A stretch of DNA of 64,000 nt, taken from positions 111,916-175,915 of the forward strand of contig CAWEKD010000006.1 of NCBI GenBank assembly GCA_963809545.1, given 5' to 3'. Positions 44,380-53,960 of this stretch are shown here, one piece after another. Position numbers and translations under genes: made by a program. The notes below the pieces were generated by a model. The model saw only the letters and a list, made by a program, of their open reading frames with translations. It was not told where the DNA came from and did not search any database. The stretch's first letter is position 1. Each line of letters begins with the position of its first letter. The stretch comes from Natronosporangium sp035305625. GTDB taxonomy: Bacteria; Actinomycetota; Actinomycetes; Mycobacteriales; Micromonosporaceae.

Positions 44380-45339
44380 TCAGCGGGCACGCGGATGCGA
44401 GGTGGCGTAAACTTCGCGCAGCCGCTCGACAGTTACCAGGGTATACACCTGGGTGGTGGTCACTGACGCGTGACCGAGCAATTCCTGCACCACCCGGACA
44501 TCCGCGCCCCCGTCGAGCAGGTGGGTGGCGAACGAGTGCCGCAACGTGTGCGGGGAGACCGCCTCCGGCCCCGTGACCGGCAGTCCCGCCCGCATCGCCG
44601 CCTGCCGAAGGATCCCCCACGCCCCTTGGCGGGTCAGCCGACCCCCGCGCGTGTTCAGGAACAGCGCCGCCCCTCCCCGCCCTCGGCGGGCGAACTCCGG
44701 CCGGCCACTCGCCAACCACGCCTCGACCGCCGCCACCGCGTACGTCCCCATCGGCAGCAGGCGGGTACGCCCACCCTTGCCGTGCACGGTGACCGTGCCC
44801 TCGGCCAGGGACAGGTCGTCCACGTCCGCCCCCACCGCCTCCGAAATCCGCGCCCCGGTGGCGTACAGGAACTCCAGCAGCGCCCGGTCCCGCAGCCCGG
44901 CCGCGCCCCCGTCCGCCCCCGCAGCGGCCAACAGCCGCTCCACCGCGGCCACCGGCAGCGCCCGGGGCAGCCGCCGAGGCGCCGGCGGCGGCGGCACCTC
45001 GGCGGCGACGTCCACGGTGACCAGCCCCTCCCGGTGGGCAAACCGGTGCAGGCCGCGGACCGCGCTCATGGCCCGGGCCGCCGACGCCGCCGCCAACGGC
45101 GGCTGGTCCGGGGCGCCGTCACGCAGCTGCGCCAGGTGGGCGGCCACCTGGTCGGCGGTCACCTCCGTCAGATCAGTCACCCCTGCCGCGGCCAGCCCCG
45201 CCAGGTACCGACGCAGATCCCGGCGATACGCCTGCAGGGTGTGCCCCGACAGCCCCCGCTCCACCGTCAGGTGATCCAGGTAGCTGCGCACCACCGCCTG
45301 GAGCGCCGGCGACGGAGCCGGGGGCGTCGACTCGCGCAC
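44380..45339 (-). CDS. xerD: Site-specific tyrosine recombinase XerD
   Basis: 319 residues. Core-binding domain YLDHLTVERGLSGHTLQAYRRDLRRYL. The catalytic residues are R in TGARISE, K in HGKGGR, SPHTLRHSFATHLL, GHASVTTTQVYT. It resolves chromosome dimers at dif with XerC. It starts 2 bases after the ald stop. Confidence 0.93.
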   Translation of the reverse strand: MRESTPPAPSPALQAVVRSYLDHLTVERGLSGHTLQAYRRDLRRYLAGLAAAGVTDLTEVTADQVAAHLAQLRDGAPDQPPLAAASAARAMSAVRGLHRFAHREGLVTVDVAAEVPPPPAPRRLPRALPVAAVERLLAAAGADGGAAGLRDRALLEFLYATGARISEAVGADVDDLSLAEGTVTVHGKGGRTRLLPMGTYAVAAVEAWLASGRPEFARRGRGGAALFLNTRGGRLTRQGAWGILRQAAMRAGLPVTGPEAVSPHTLRHSFATHLLDGGADVRVVQELLGHASVTTTQVYTLVTVERLREVYATSHPRAR

Positions 45340-45341
45340 GC

Positions 45342-46457
45342 TCAGGCCAGCACCTCCGCCAGCGGGCGCGCCGGCAGGCCGTGCGCCCGAGCCACCGGCT
45401 CGTTGGTGAGCTCACCGTCGTGGGTGTTCAGCCCGTTGGCCAGATGCGGATCGCGCCGCATCGCCTCCCGCCAACCGTAGTTGGCGAGCTCCACCGCGTA
45501 CGGGATGGTCACGTTCGTCAAGGCGTAGGTGCTGGTGTGCGGCACCGCGCCGGGCATGTTGGTGACGCAGTAGAACACCGAGTTGTGCACCTGGTAAATC
45601 GGATCGTCGTGCGTGGTGGGCCGGGAAGGCTCGAAGCAGCCGCCCTGGTCGATGGCGATGTCCACCAGCACACTGCCCGGCTTCATCTGCGCCACCAGTT
45701 CGTCGCTGACCACCGTGGGGGCCTTGGCCGCGGGCACCAGCACCGCGCCGATCACCAGGTCGGCGTCGCGCACGGCTTTCTCCACCTCGTACGCGTTGGA
45801 CACCACGGTCTGCAGGTGCCCCCGGTAGATCGCGTCCGCCTGGCGGAGCTTGTTGACGTTCTTGTCCAACAGCACCACCTGGGCCTGCATCCCCACCGCG
45901 ATCGCGGCCGCGTTCATCCCGCTGACCCCGGCGCCGATCACCACCACCTTGGCGCCGTACGCGCCCGATACGCCTCCCATCAACACGCCCCGGCCACCGC
46001 CGTTACGCATCAACAGGTACGCCCCCATCTGGGTGGCCAGCCGCCCCGCCACCTCCGACATCGGCGCGAGCAGCGGCAGAGTGCCGTCACTGGCGGTGAC
46101 GGTCTCGTACGCGATCGCCGTCACCCCGCGCTCCAGCAGCGCGTCGGTGCACTCCTTGGAGGCGGCGAGATGGAGGTACGTGAACAGCACTTGCCCCCGC
46201 CGCATCCGGTGGTACTCCTCCGTCACCGGCTCCTTGACCTTGAGCACCAGGTCGGCGACCCCCCACACCTCATCGGCGCTGGGGAGGATCCGCGCCCCGG
46301 CGGCGCGGTAGTCGTCGTCGGTGATGGAGGATCCGAGCCCCGCACCGGACTCGATGTACACCTCGTGCCCGTTGCGGATCAGCTCATGAGCGCCCGCCGG
46401 AGTGATCGCCACCCGATATTCGTGGTTTTTGACCTCGCGGGGAACTCCGACCTTCAC
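45342..46457 (-). CDS. ald: Alanine dehydrogenase
   Basis: 371 residues from GTG 46457, matching the usual length. It begins MKVGVPREVKNHEYRVAITP. The NAD site is VVIGAGVSGMNAAAIAVGMQAQVVLLD, and the substrate His is in TYLHLAASKE. It interconverts pyruvate and alanine. GTG 46463 is an alternative start. A palindrome at 46501-46521 lies upstream. Confidence 0.96.
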   Translation of the reverse strand: MKVGVPREVKNHEYRVAITPAGAHELIRNGHEVYIESGAGLGSSITDDDYRAAGARILPSADEVWGVADLVLKVKEPVTEEYHRMRRGQVLFTYLHLAASKECTDALLERGVTAIAYETVTASDGTLPLLAPMSEVAGRLATQMGAYLLMRNGGGRGVLMGGVSGAYGAKVVVIGAGVSGMNAAAIAVGMQAQVVLLDKNVNKLRQADAIYRGHLQTVVSNAYEVEKAVRDADLVIGAVLVPAAKAPTVVSDELVAQMKPGSVLVDIAIDQGGCFEPSRPTTHDDPIYQVHNSVFYCVTNMPGAVPHTSTYALTNVTIPYAVELANYGWREAMRRDPHLANGLNTHDGELTNEPVARAHGLPARPLAEVLA

Positions 46458-46500
46458 GTCCACGCACCCTTTCTGCCTTGGCCGGTGGCCGGTGCACTCC

Positions 46501-46521
46501 CCCGATGGGATCGCCATCGGG
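46501..46521. promoter_or_regulatory. Inverted repeat upstream of ald
   Basis: CCCGATGG-GATCG-CCATCGGG, perfect 8-base arms with 5 bases between, in the 144-base gap between the NUDIX stop and the ald start. It could be the terminator of the pyrG-NUDIX transcript or an operator for ald (Lrp/AldR-type control is known in actinobacteria). Confidence 0.45.
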
Positions 46522-46601
46522 TGTGTCCGGCCTCACTGTGTTTGGCCCCACTGTAGGCGGTGGCCGGCCACGTGCCACTCGGGAGAAGGGTGGGGACGAG
46601 T

Positions 46602-47189
46602 TCAGCCTGGTGGCGGCGAGTCGACCGGGCGCAACGGAGCCCAGCCTCGGTCTCGGGCGTGCGCGGCGGCCAACAGTCCCGCGATCGCGGGGCCGTTGGT
46701 GATCTGACCGGCCAGCACCATGTCCACCGCCTCGGTCAGCGGCACCCGCCGCACCTCCAGATGCGCCTCCTCATGCTCACCGCGGAACTGGCTGTCGGCC
46801 GGGGACAGGCCCCGTGCGAGGAAGACCCGGATCCACTCGTTGGAGCAACCGGGAGAGGGGTGCAGATCCACCAGCAGGTCCCACCGGTCGGCCCGCAGGT
46901 TCGCCTCCTCGGCCAGTTCCCGGCGCGCCACCGCCGCCGGCGGCTCCCCCGCCACATCGGTCAGACCGGCGGGTAACTCCCACAATCGGGCGCCGACCGG
47001 GTGCCGGTACTGCCGAATCAGCACCACCTGCTCCTGCGCGTCCAGCGCCACCACCGCCACCGAACCCACATGGCGCAGGTAGTCCCGGGCCGCCACCTGC
47101 CCGCCGGGAAACTCCACCTCGTCGGTGACCACGGAGAACATGCGACCGTGGAATCGCTCGTGCCGCTCCCGGACCGGGTAGGCGGTCAC
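46602..47189 (-). CDS. NUDIX hydrolase, ADP-ribose pyrophosphatase type
   Basis: 195 residues. The Nudix box is close to GxnExnREUxEEnxU: ELPAGLTDVAGEPPAAVARRELAEEANLRA. The proline about 15 residues after it (HPSPGCSNEWIRVFLARGL) fits ADP-ribose pyrophosphatases. GTG 47189 overlaps the pyrG stop (GTGA), so the two are coupled. Confidence 0.9.
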   Translation of the reverse strand: MTAYPVRERHERFHGRMFSVVTDEVEFPGGQVAARDYLRHVGSVAVVALDAQEQVVLIRQYRHPVGARLWELPAGLTDVAGEPPAAVARRELAEEANLRADRWDLLVDLHPSPGCSNEWIRVFLARGLSPADSQFRGEHEEAHLEVRRVPLTEAVDMVLAGQITNGPAIAGLLAAAHARDRGWAPLRPVDSPPPG

Positions 47190-48889
47190 GCCGGTACCTC
47201 TACCGGCAGCTGGTCCGCGCGGGCGTGGTCGATCGCCGCCCGGACGAACGCGGCGAACAGGGGGTGCGGACGGGTCGGCCGGCTCTTGAGCTCCGGATGG
47301 GCCTGCGTGCCGACGAAGAACGGGTGCAGATCCCGATCCAGTTCGACAAACTCCACCAGGCGACCGTCCAGAGAGGTCCCGCTGACCTGCAGCCCCACCT
47401 TGCTGAGCTGGTCCCGGTAGGCGTTGTTCACCTCGTACCGGTGACGGTGCCGCTCGCTGATGTGGATCTCGCCGTACGCCTCGGCCACCAGCGAATTCGG
47501 CACCAGCTTTGCGGGCCACGCCCCGAGTCGCATGCTGCCGCCCAGGTCACCTCGGCCGGAGACGATCTCCTCCTGGTCGGCCATGGTCGCGATCACCGGG
47601 TGGGGGGTGTGCTCATCGAACTCCACCGAGTTGGCCCCGGTCAGTCCGGCCAGGTTGCGGGCCACCTCGATGGCCATGCACTGGAGCCCGAGGCACAGCC
47701 CCAGGGTGGGGATCTGCTGCTCCCGGGCGTACCGGATCGCGCCGATCTTGCCTTCGATCCCCCGCACCCCGAAGCCGCCGGGGATCACCACCCCGTCCAC
47801 GTCGGCGAGCGCCGCCGCGGCGCCGGCTTCGGTGGCGCATTCGTCGCTGGGCACCCAGCGCAGCTGCACCCGGGCCCGGTGCGCGAATCCGCCGGCCCGG
47901 ATCGCCTCACTCACCGACAGGTAGGCGTCCGGCAGGTCGACGTACTTGCCGACCACGGCGACGGTGACGGTGTGGTGGGGGTTGTGCACCCGGTCCAGCA
48001 GATCGTCCCAGCGGGTCCAGTCCACGTCCCGGAACGACAACCCCAGCCGGCGCACCACGTACGCGTCCAGCCCGGCGGCGTGGAGCACCTTGGGGATGTC
48101 GTAGATGCTGGGGGAGTCCGGGGCGGCCACCACGCCTTCCCGGTCCACATCGGTGTACAGCGACAGCTTGTGCAGCAGCTGCTCAGGGATCTCCCGGTCG
48201 GCCCGGCAGACGATCGCGTCCGGTTGGATACCGATGTTGCGCAGCGCCGCCACCGAGTGCTGGGTGGGCTTGGTCTTCAACTCTCCCGATGGGGCCAGGT
48301 ACGGCACCAACGAGACGTGCAGGTAGAAGCACCGCTCCCGGCCGATATCGTGGCGGATCTGCCGGATCGCCTCCAAAAACGGCAGCGACTCGATGTCCCC
48401 GACCGTGCCTCCCACCTCAGTGATCACCACGTCCGGGACCCGGCCGCTGGCGTCCGGCTGGGCCATGGCCCGGATCCGGGCCTTGATCTCGTTGGTGATG
48501 TGCGGGATCACCTGGACGGTGTCGCCCAGGTACTCCCCACGCCGCTCTTTCGCGATCACGTCGGCGTAGATCTGGCCGGTCGTGACGTTGGCGGCACCGG
48601 TCAGGTTCCGGTCCAGGAACCGCTCGTAGTGCCCGATATCCAGGTCGGTCTCGGCCCCGTCCTCGGTCACGAACACCTCACCGTGTTGGAACGGGTTCAT
48701 GGTGCCCGGATCGACGTTGAGGTACGGGTCGAGCTTCTGCATCACCACTCGCAGTCCTCGGGCGGTCAGGAGGTTACCGAGGCTGGAGGCGGTGAGCCCC
48801 TTGCCGAGAGAGGAGGCCACGCCCCCGGTAACGAAGATGTGTTTGGTGTGCTGCGGGGTTTGCCGCGACGCGCTCGGGGCTCGATCCAC
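47186..48889 (-). CDS. pyrG: CTP synthase
   Basis: 567 residues from GTG 48889, or up to 584 from 48940; the start is uncertain. The synthetase domain opens KHIFVTGGVASSLGKGLTASSLG. The glutaminase domain has the GGFGVRG loop, the nucleophile Cys in LGLCLGLQCMAIE and the late HPE. Makes CTP from UTP and glutamine. Confidence 0.96.
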   Translation of the reverse strand: MDRAPSASRQTPQHTKHIFVTGGVASSLGKGLTASSLGNLLTARGLRVVMQKLDPYLNVDPGTMNPFQHGEVFVTEDGAETDLDIGHYERFLDRNLTGAANVTTGQIYADVIAKERRGEYLGDTVQVIPHITNEIKARIRAMAQPDASGRVPDVVITEVGGTVGDIESLPFLEAIRQIRHDIGRERCFYLHVSLVPYLAPSGELKTKPTQHSVAALRNIGIQPDAIVCRADREIPEQLLHKLSLYTDVDREGVVAAPDSPSIYDIPKVLHAAGLDAYVVRRLGLSFRDVDWTRWDDLLDRVHNPHHTVTVAVVGKYVDLPDAYLSVSEAIRAGGFAHRARVQLRWVPSDECATEAGAAAALADVDGVVIPGGFGVRGIEGKIGAIRYAREQQIPTLGLCLGLQCMAIEVARNLAGLTGANSVEFDEHTPHPVIATMADQEEIVSGRGDLGGSMRLGAWPAKLVPNSLVAEAYGEIHISERHRHRYEVNNAYRDQLSKVGLQVSGTSLDGRLVEFVELDRDLHPFFVGTQAHPELKSRPTRPHPLFAAFVRAAIDHARADQLPVEVPA

Positions 48890-48967
48890 GGGATTCCACT
48901 CTAACACCCACCCCTGATCCGCTCGCGGCGACGCGACCACACCGTCGGCAGAAACTGCTGCCGCAGG

Positions 48968-51145
48968 TCAGCGAGGGGGTGGGTGCGGATAGACCCCCGC
49001 CGGCGGCATCGGCAACCGGGGATCGAGCCGAATCCGTTGCGCGGACCGTACCCGCAGCCGGAGCGCGGCCAGCGTCAGCAGCGGCAGTCCGACCGCGGCG
49101 GCGGCGCCCGCGACGGTCAACGCCGCCCCCACCAGCACTCCCCCGGTCAGGGTCGCCACCACCCCCCCGACCATCGCCGCCCGCAGCGCCGGGTGGATGC
49201 CGAACAGCCGCTTCAGCCCGCCCCACGGACGCAGGAGCGCAAACCACAGGAACGCGGCCGCCCCCAGGGCCAGCACCGTCAGCGGGGTGGCCAGGAAGCT
49301 GTCCAGGTTGGCCTGGGAAACCCGCTGCAGCCCGTATCCGCTGGTGCCGTCGGCCAACTGGGTGAGCATCCCGGCCAGGCCGGTGCGCGCCTCGACCGGG
49401 CGGCGCAGATCCAGCAGCGCGACCACGGCCACCACCGCGGTCCCCAGCAGCGCCGGCCAGGCCACCCGCTGCATCGCGAGCCAGCCGCCGGTGGACAGCG
49501 CCGCCGCCACGCACACCCCCGCCAGCAGCGCCACCGCCCCGCCGATGTCGTCTCCGAGGTACGGGCTCCCGGCCACCACCACCCCGACCGCGCCGACCAG
49601 CATCACCATCAACGGCCGGCGGCGCCGCGGCACCTGCTCGGCGAGGCACCCCGCCACCAGCAGGGTGCCGGCGATCAGCACCCCCAGCCCGATGTCGCTG
49701 ATCCCGATGTACCGTCCCCCGTCGGAAGCGGAGTATCCGACCACCCCGTTGAGCTGCAGCCAGGATCCGGTCAACAGGTCCGCCGTCACCGCCGCGGCCG
49801 CCACCCCGGCGCCCGCCCCCACCAGCCCGAGCGTGCGGCGGAAGATCGGGGTGCGGACCACCAGCACGCTGGCGACCGCCAGCAGCCCCACGCTGACCGC
49901 CGCAAACGCCCACCCCGGGGCGAGGAACCGCCACCAGGGGACGCCACCGGTGACCAGTGCGGTCGGGATGGCCAGCGCCGCCGCCACCAGCAGCCGCGGG
50001 CCCGCGGTCCGCCACCAGCGGGGTGGATCCCCCCGACCGGGGCTGGGCACCGGCCGACGCAGCAGCGGCACCACCGCCACGAACAGCCCCAGCTGGGCGG
50101 CGGTCAACGCGGCCAGGAACCACATCGAGATCGGCCGTACGAGCGCCGCCTCATGGTTGGCGGCCACCAGGTCGGCCACCGCCTCGGCCAGGTCCGGGGG
50201 CCGGCCAGGGTGGACATCGGCCACCTGACCGGCGAACAACTCGGACGGAGCGGGGCGCCCGATGGCGGCCAACACGGTCGGAGCGACATCCACCAGCTGC
50301 AGATAGCCGGTACGGCCGGTGGTCGCCGACGTCAGCCACCCCGGAGGCAGCCCCGGCGCATCGGCCACCGCCACGTGCAGCTGCGGATCACCGTCCACGT
50401 CCGCCACACCGACCACCAGCAGCAGCGAATCCGGTGGCCGCACCGCCAACAGATCAGCCAGGGCCCGATCCACCCGTCGGGCCCGGGCCACCCGGTCCGC
50501 TCCGGTACCGGATACCGCCCCCAGGTCCACGATCGTCAGTTCACACTGGTCAGCCAGCAGCGCCGCGGCCTCAGCCGGATCCTGGGGCAGGCGGCCGGCG
50601 TACCGGTCCACCCGCCCGTAGGATCGGGCCCCGGCCAACGCCGCCCCCGGCCCGATCGCCACCGTGCAGCCCACCGACCCGGCCAGCGCCCCCGGCACCG
50701 CCCCCCACGGCTGCTCCCAGTGGTTGTGCCGCACCAGTGCTTCGTGGTCAGGCAGCAACGCGCCCCGGTCGGTCGCCTCCACCCGCACGTCCAACGGCTG
50801 GCAGTCCCCCACCTGGGAGAGGGTTCCCGCCGCCAGGTTGCCGGCGCCGAGGGTGAGCCAACCGTCCGCGGCGCAGGTGGGTTGGTGCGCCGAACGCACC
50901 GAGAGTGACCCGATCGCCCCCGATTCGGCCAGGCGCCACAGCTGCGGAGTGTGCTGTGGATCCACGTCTTCCCAGTTCAACCCGACCGCCCCGGCCACCA
51001 CCACCCGGTCGGCTGACAACAGCGTGCCGGTGGTGGTCGGACGGAGCGCGAGACCAGCCACGGTGAGCGCGGCGATCACTATCCCGGCCAGGTACGGCCA
51101 CCCCGCCACCCACCACCGCTGCCACGATCCGGTCCGGCGCCCCAT
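48968..51145 (-). CDS. Large actinobacterial membrane protein with alkaline-phosphatase-like N-terminal domain
   Basis: 725 residues. One helix near residues 16-34 precedes an extracellular domain of about 300 residues (LLLVVGVADVDGDPQLHVAV, VDVAPTVLAAIGRPAP) reminiscent of the alkaline-phosphatase fold, but clear metal ligands are few. About ten membrane helices follow, and a Pro-rich tail. It sits between pyrG and the GT4-murJ genes, a conserved order. Likely cell envelope; activity unknown. Confidence 0.75.
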   Translation of the reverse strand: MGRRTGSWQRWWVAGWPYLAGIVIAALTVAGLALRPTTTGTLLSADRVVVAGAVGLNWEDVDPQHTPQLWRLAESGAIGSLSVRSAHQPTCAADGWLTLGAGNLAAGTLSQVGDCQPLDVRVEATDRGALLPDHEALVRHNHWEQPWGAVPGALAGSVGCTVAIGPGAALAGARSYGRVDRYAGRLPQDPAEAAALLADQCELTIVDLGAVSGTGADRVARARRVDRALADLLAVRPPDSLLLVVGVADVDGDPQLHVAVADAPGLPPGWLTSATTGRTGYLQLVDVAPTVLAAIGRPAPSELFAGQVADVHPGRPPDLAEAVADLVAANHEAALVRPISMWFLAALTAAQLGLFVAVVPLLRRPVPSPGRGDPPRWWRTAGPRLLVAAALAIPTALVTGGVPWWRFLAPGWAFAAVSVGLLAVASVLVVRTPIFRRTLGLVGAGAGVAAAAVTADLLTGSWLQLNGVVGYSASDGGRYIGISDIGLGVLIAGTLLVAGCLAEQVPRRRRPLMVMLVGAVGVVVAGSPYLGDDIGGAVALLAGVCVAAALSTGGWLAMQRVAWPALLGTAVVAVVALLDLRRPVEARTGLAGMLTQLADGTSGYGLQRVSQANLDSFLATPLTVLALGAAAFLWFALLRPWGGLKRLFGIHPALRAAMVGGVVATLTGGVLVGAALTVAGAAAAVGLPLLTLAALRLRVRSAQRIRLDPRLPMPPAGVYPHPPPR

Positions 51146-51146
51146 G

Positions 51147-52292
51147 TCAGGCCTCCGCCGGGATCCCGGTCAGGTCGGCGTACACCTCACACACCTGGGC
51201 GAGGGTGTCCGCGGACGTGGGCCAGGTGGCCGCCTGTTCCCGCCCGGCCCGGGCGTACCGCTCCCGCAGCTGCGGATCCGCCAGCAGCCGCCGTACCGCC
51301 GCGTCCAACGCATCCACATCCTTCGGCGGCACCAACACCGCCGCCTCCCCCACCAGCCCGGGCAGGCCCCCCACCGCGGTGGCCACCAGCGGCACCCCCG
51401 CACGGAGCGCCTCCTGCGCGAACAGTTGCCGGGCCTCCCAGACGCTGCTCACCACCGCCACATCGGCGGCGGTGAGCAGATCCGCGACGTCATCCCGGTG
51501 CCCCAGCAAGGTGACCGGGGCCCGGCTGGTGGAGATCCGGCCCACCAGGTCGAGATAGCTGGGGCCGTTGCCGGCGATGAACACCTGCGGCGTCGGATCC
51601 AGCTCCCGCCACCGGGCCGCGGCCGCCACGAGCGTGTCGTACCCCTTCTGGGGATGCAGCCGGCCCACCGACAGCACCGCGGGCGTACCGGGGTCCAGCC
51701 CGAGCTCCGCCCGGACCGCCGCCCGACTCCGCGCCGGCGGCGGCAGCTCCGGAGCGGCCACCGGCGCGAGCTGGGCACGGGAGGCTCCCAGCGCGGCCGC
51801 CCGAGCCACCAGGTCCTCGGAGGCGCCCAGCACCACCTCGGCGGAGCGGGCGATCACCCGCTCCGCCCACCGCCCGGCCGCGCCGCGCACCCCCCGGGTG
51901 ATCACCGCGTTGTGCAGGGTCACCACCAGGGGGCGCCGCAGCCCCCGCCGCAGCGCCAACGCCGCCACCAGCCCCGCGCGGAGGCCGTGGGCGTGCACCA
52001 CATCCGGTGCCAGCTCCGCCAGGTGTCGGCGCAACCTGCGGACCGCGCGGGCGTCGCTGGGCCGAGGGCGGGCGGGAATCTCCACCGGCCGGAACCCGGC
52101 CCCGGTACGCGCAAACGCGAACTGCTCCGCCGTGGCCGCGGGTCCGCACACGGTGACGGCGGCACCGCCGGCGACCAATCCCCGGCTCAGGTCGTACACG
52201 TGCGTGCCGACCCCGCCGGTGCTGCTGGCCAGCACCTGCGCGACCGACCCACCCCAGCGGGTCGGCGGGTCGCCGTCCACCCCCACTGGCAC
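51147..52292 (-). CDS. Family 4 glycosyltransferase
   Basis: 381 residues, GT-B fold. The N-terminal STGGVGTHVYDLSRGLVAGG and the C-terminal donor-site motif SSVWEARQLFAQEALRAGVPLVATAVGGLPGLV (EX7E type) are clear. It lies immediately downstream of murJ, so transfer to a lipid or cell-wall acceptor is likely; the sugar is unknown. Confidence 0.88.
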   Translation of the reverse strand: MPVGVDGDPPTRWGGSVAQVLASSTGGVGTHVYDLSRGLVAGGAAVTVCGPAATAEQFAFARTGAGFRPVEIPARPRPSDARAVRRLRRHLAELAPDVVHAHGLRAGLVAALALRRGLRRPLVVTLHNAVITRGVRGAAGRWAERVIARSAEVVLGASEDLVARAAALGASRAQLAPVAAPELPPPARSRAAVRAELGLDPGTPAVLSVGRLHPQKGYDTLVAAAARWRELDPTPQVFIAGNGPSYLDLVGRISTSRAPVTLLGHRDDVADLLTAADVAVVSSVWEARQLFAQEALRAGVPLVATAVGGLPGLVGEAAVLVPPKDVDALDAAVRRLLADPQLRERYARAGREQAATWPTSADTLAQVCEVYADLTGIPAEA

Positions 52293-52304
52293 ACCACCCC
52301 TTCG

Positions 52305-53960
52305 TCAGTCACCGCTGGCGCCGGTTGCGGCCCGGCGGCGTAACCGGCGCCCGAGCGCGACCAGGGCCGGTTGGACGTCTCGCCGGTCGGTCACCCAGGC
52401 AAGCACCCCGAACCCGGTGAGTACCGTCACCCCGGCCAGCATGCCGGAGCCGATCGCGGCCCCGAACGTCGGGGGGTGCCCAAACGGGAGCAACCAGCCA
52501 GCGACCCACCAACCGGCGACAGCCGCCACGGTCGCTGCCATCAGGCCTACCAGGGTGACTCGAATCCCGCCAGCCACCGCCGCCGGCCCGGCCGCCCGCG
52601 CCGTGGCCCACCACAGCAACACTCCGAGCACCAGCATGCCCAGGGAGTGGGCGCCGGTCAGCGCCAACACCCGGTGGTCATCGGGCAGGGCAGGGGACAA
52701 CCCCAGCATCGCCACCGCCGCCGTGCCCCACCCCAGCAGCGCGGCGACCGACACCGCTCGGGTCCGCCCCCGGGCGTACAACGCGCGCGACAGCACCGCG
52801 AACAACCCGTAGCCGACCAGCCCGGGGGCGAAGCCCGCGATCCCGGCGGCCAACCGGTCCACTGAGTCCACCCCGCCCGCGGGCATCAGCACCGCTAGCA
52901 GGCTGGCGGCCGGGCGGGCCACGGCGACCAGCGCCGCCGCCCCCAGCCAGGACAGCAGCAGCACCATCCGGGTGGTGCGCGCCAAGGTGTGGCGGTAGTC
53001 GGTCTCGTTCCCGACCGCGGCCGCCTCCGCCAAGCCGGGATAGGCGGCGGTGGCCAACGGCACCGCGAACACCGCCCACGGCAGCAGGAAGATGGCCTGC
53101 GCCAAGGTGAACAGCACCCAGGTGCCTTCCGGGCCGGCGTTGCCTCGCCACACCGCCACCGCCAGCGCCACATGCTGAGCCCCCACGGTGATCGCCCCGG
53201 CGGTGGCCAGCTGGCCCACCCGACTGCGGGTGGCCGCGTCGAACCGCCAGGTGGGGCGCAGGCGTAGCCGTAGCCGGGCCACCACCGGCACCAGACATCC
53301 CGCCAGCACCACCACCCCGACGGTGGTGCCACCCGCCAGGGTCCACATGCCGGCCCCGGACAACTCCGCCACCGCGACCCCGCGGCCATCCACCGCCACC
53401 AGCCCCACGTACGCGCTGGAGACGGTGATGCTGGACAGCAGCGGCGCCAGCACCGGCCACGCGAACCGGCGGTGCGCCTGCAGCACCCCGGTCAGCACGA
53501 TCCCCACCCCGTACAGCGGCACCTGCGGGGCGAAGATCCGCAGCATGGCGGCGGCGCCGGCGACCTGCGCGGGCGTCGGGTCGGTCAACAACGCCGCCAT
53601 CATCGGCTCGGCCGCCAGCACCAATCCCAGCGCCAGCGGCGCCAGCAGCGTGAGCACCCAGCACAGCAACGCGGAGGTGATCCGCCCGACCTCGGCCCGG
53701 TCACCGGCCGCGATCGCTCCGGCCAGCATGGGGACCACCAGGCTGGCCAGCGCACCCCCCGCCACGATCTCGAACACGATGTTGGGGATGATGTTGGCCG
53801 CCTGGTAGATGTCCCCCAGGTCGTTGTCTCCCACCGCCCAGGCGAACACCATGGTCCGGCCGAACCCGGCCACGCGGGAGAGCACAGTCAAGCCCGCGAT
53901 CAGGGTGGCGGCGCCGGCGATCCGACCGGCGCGTACCCGTCGCCGGTCGGCCGCGGTCAC
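52305..53960 (-). CDS. murJ: Lipid II flippase MurJ (MviN family)
   Basis: About 551 residues and about 14 membrane helices. VLSRVAGFGRTMVFAWAVGDNDLGDIYQAANIIPNIVFEIVAGGAL is the family start region. GTG 53960 overlaps the stop of the MraY-like gene (GTGA); an ATG-equivalent start at 53975 is possible. Moves lipid II across the membrane. It lacks the cytoplasmic pseudokinase extension of mycobacterial MurJ. Confidence 0.9.
   Translation of the reverse strand: MTAADRRRVRAGRIAGAATLIAGLTVLSRVAGFGRTMVFAWAVGDNDLGDIYQAANIIPNIVFEIVAGGALASLVVPMLAGAIAAGDRAEVGRITSALLCWVLTLLAPLALGLVLAAEPMMAALLTDPTPAQVAGAAAMLRIFAPQVPLYGVGIVLTGVLQAHRRFAWPVLAPLLSSITVSSAYVGLVAVDGRGVAVAELSGAGMWTLAGGTTVGVVVLAGCLVPVVARLRLRLRPTWRFDAATRSRVGQLATAGAITVGAQHVALAVAVWRGNAGPEGTWVLFTLAQAIFLLPWAVFAVPLATAAYPGLAEAAAVGNETDYRHTLARTTRMVLLLSWLGAAALVAVARPAASLLAVLMPAGGVDSVDRLAAGIAGFAPGLVGYGLFAVLSRALYARGRTRAVSVAALLGWGTAAVAMLGLSPALPDDHRVLALTGAHSLGMLVLGVLLWWATARAAGPAAVAGGIRVTLVGLMAATVAAVAGWWVAGWLLPFGHPPTFGAAIGSGMLAGVTVLTGFGVLAWVTDRRDVQPALVALGRRLRRRAATGASGD

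Noticed and set aside
44380..45339. xerD as a mobile-element integrase
   Set aside because: Its position between parA and ald, length and motifs match the housekeeping recombinase.
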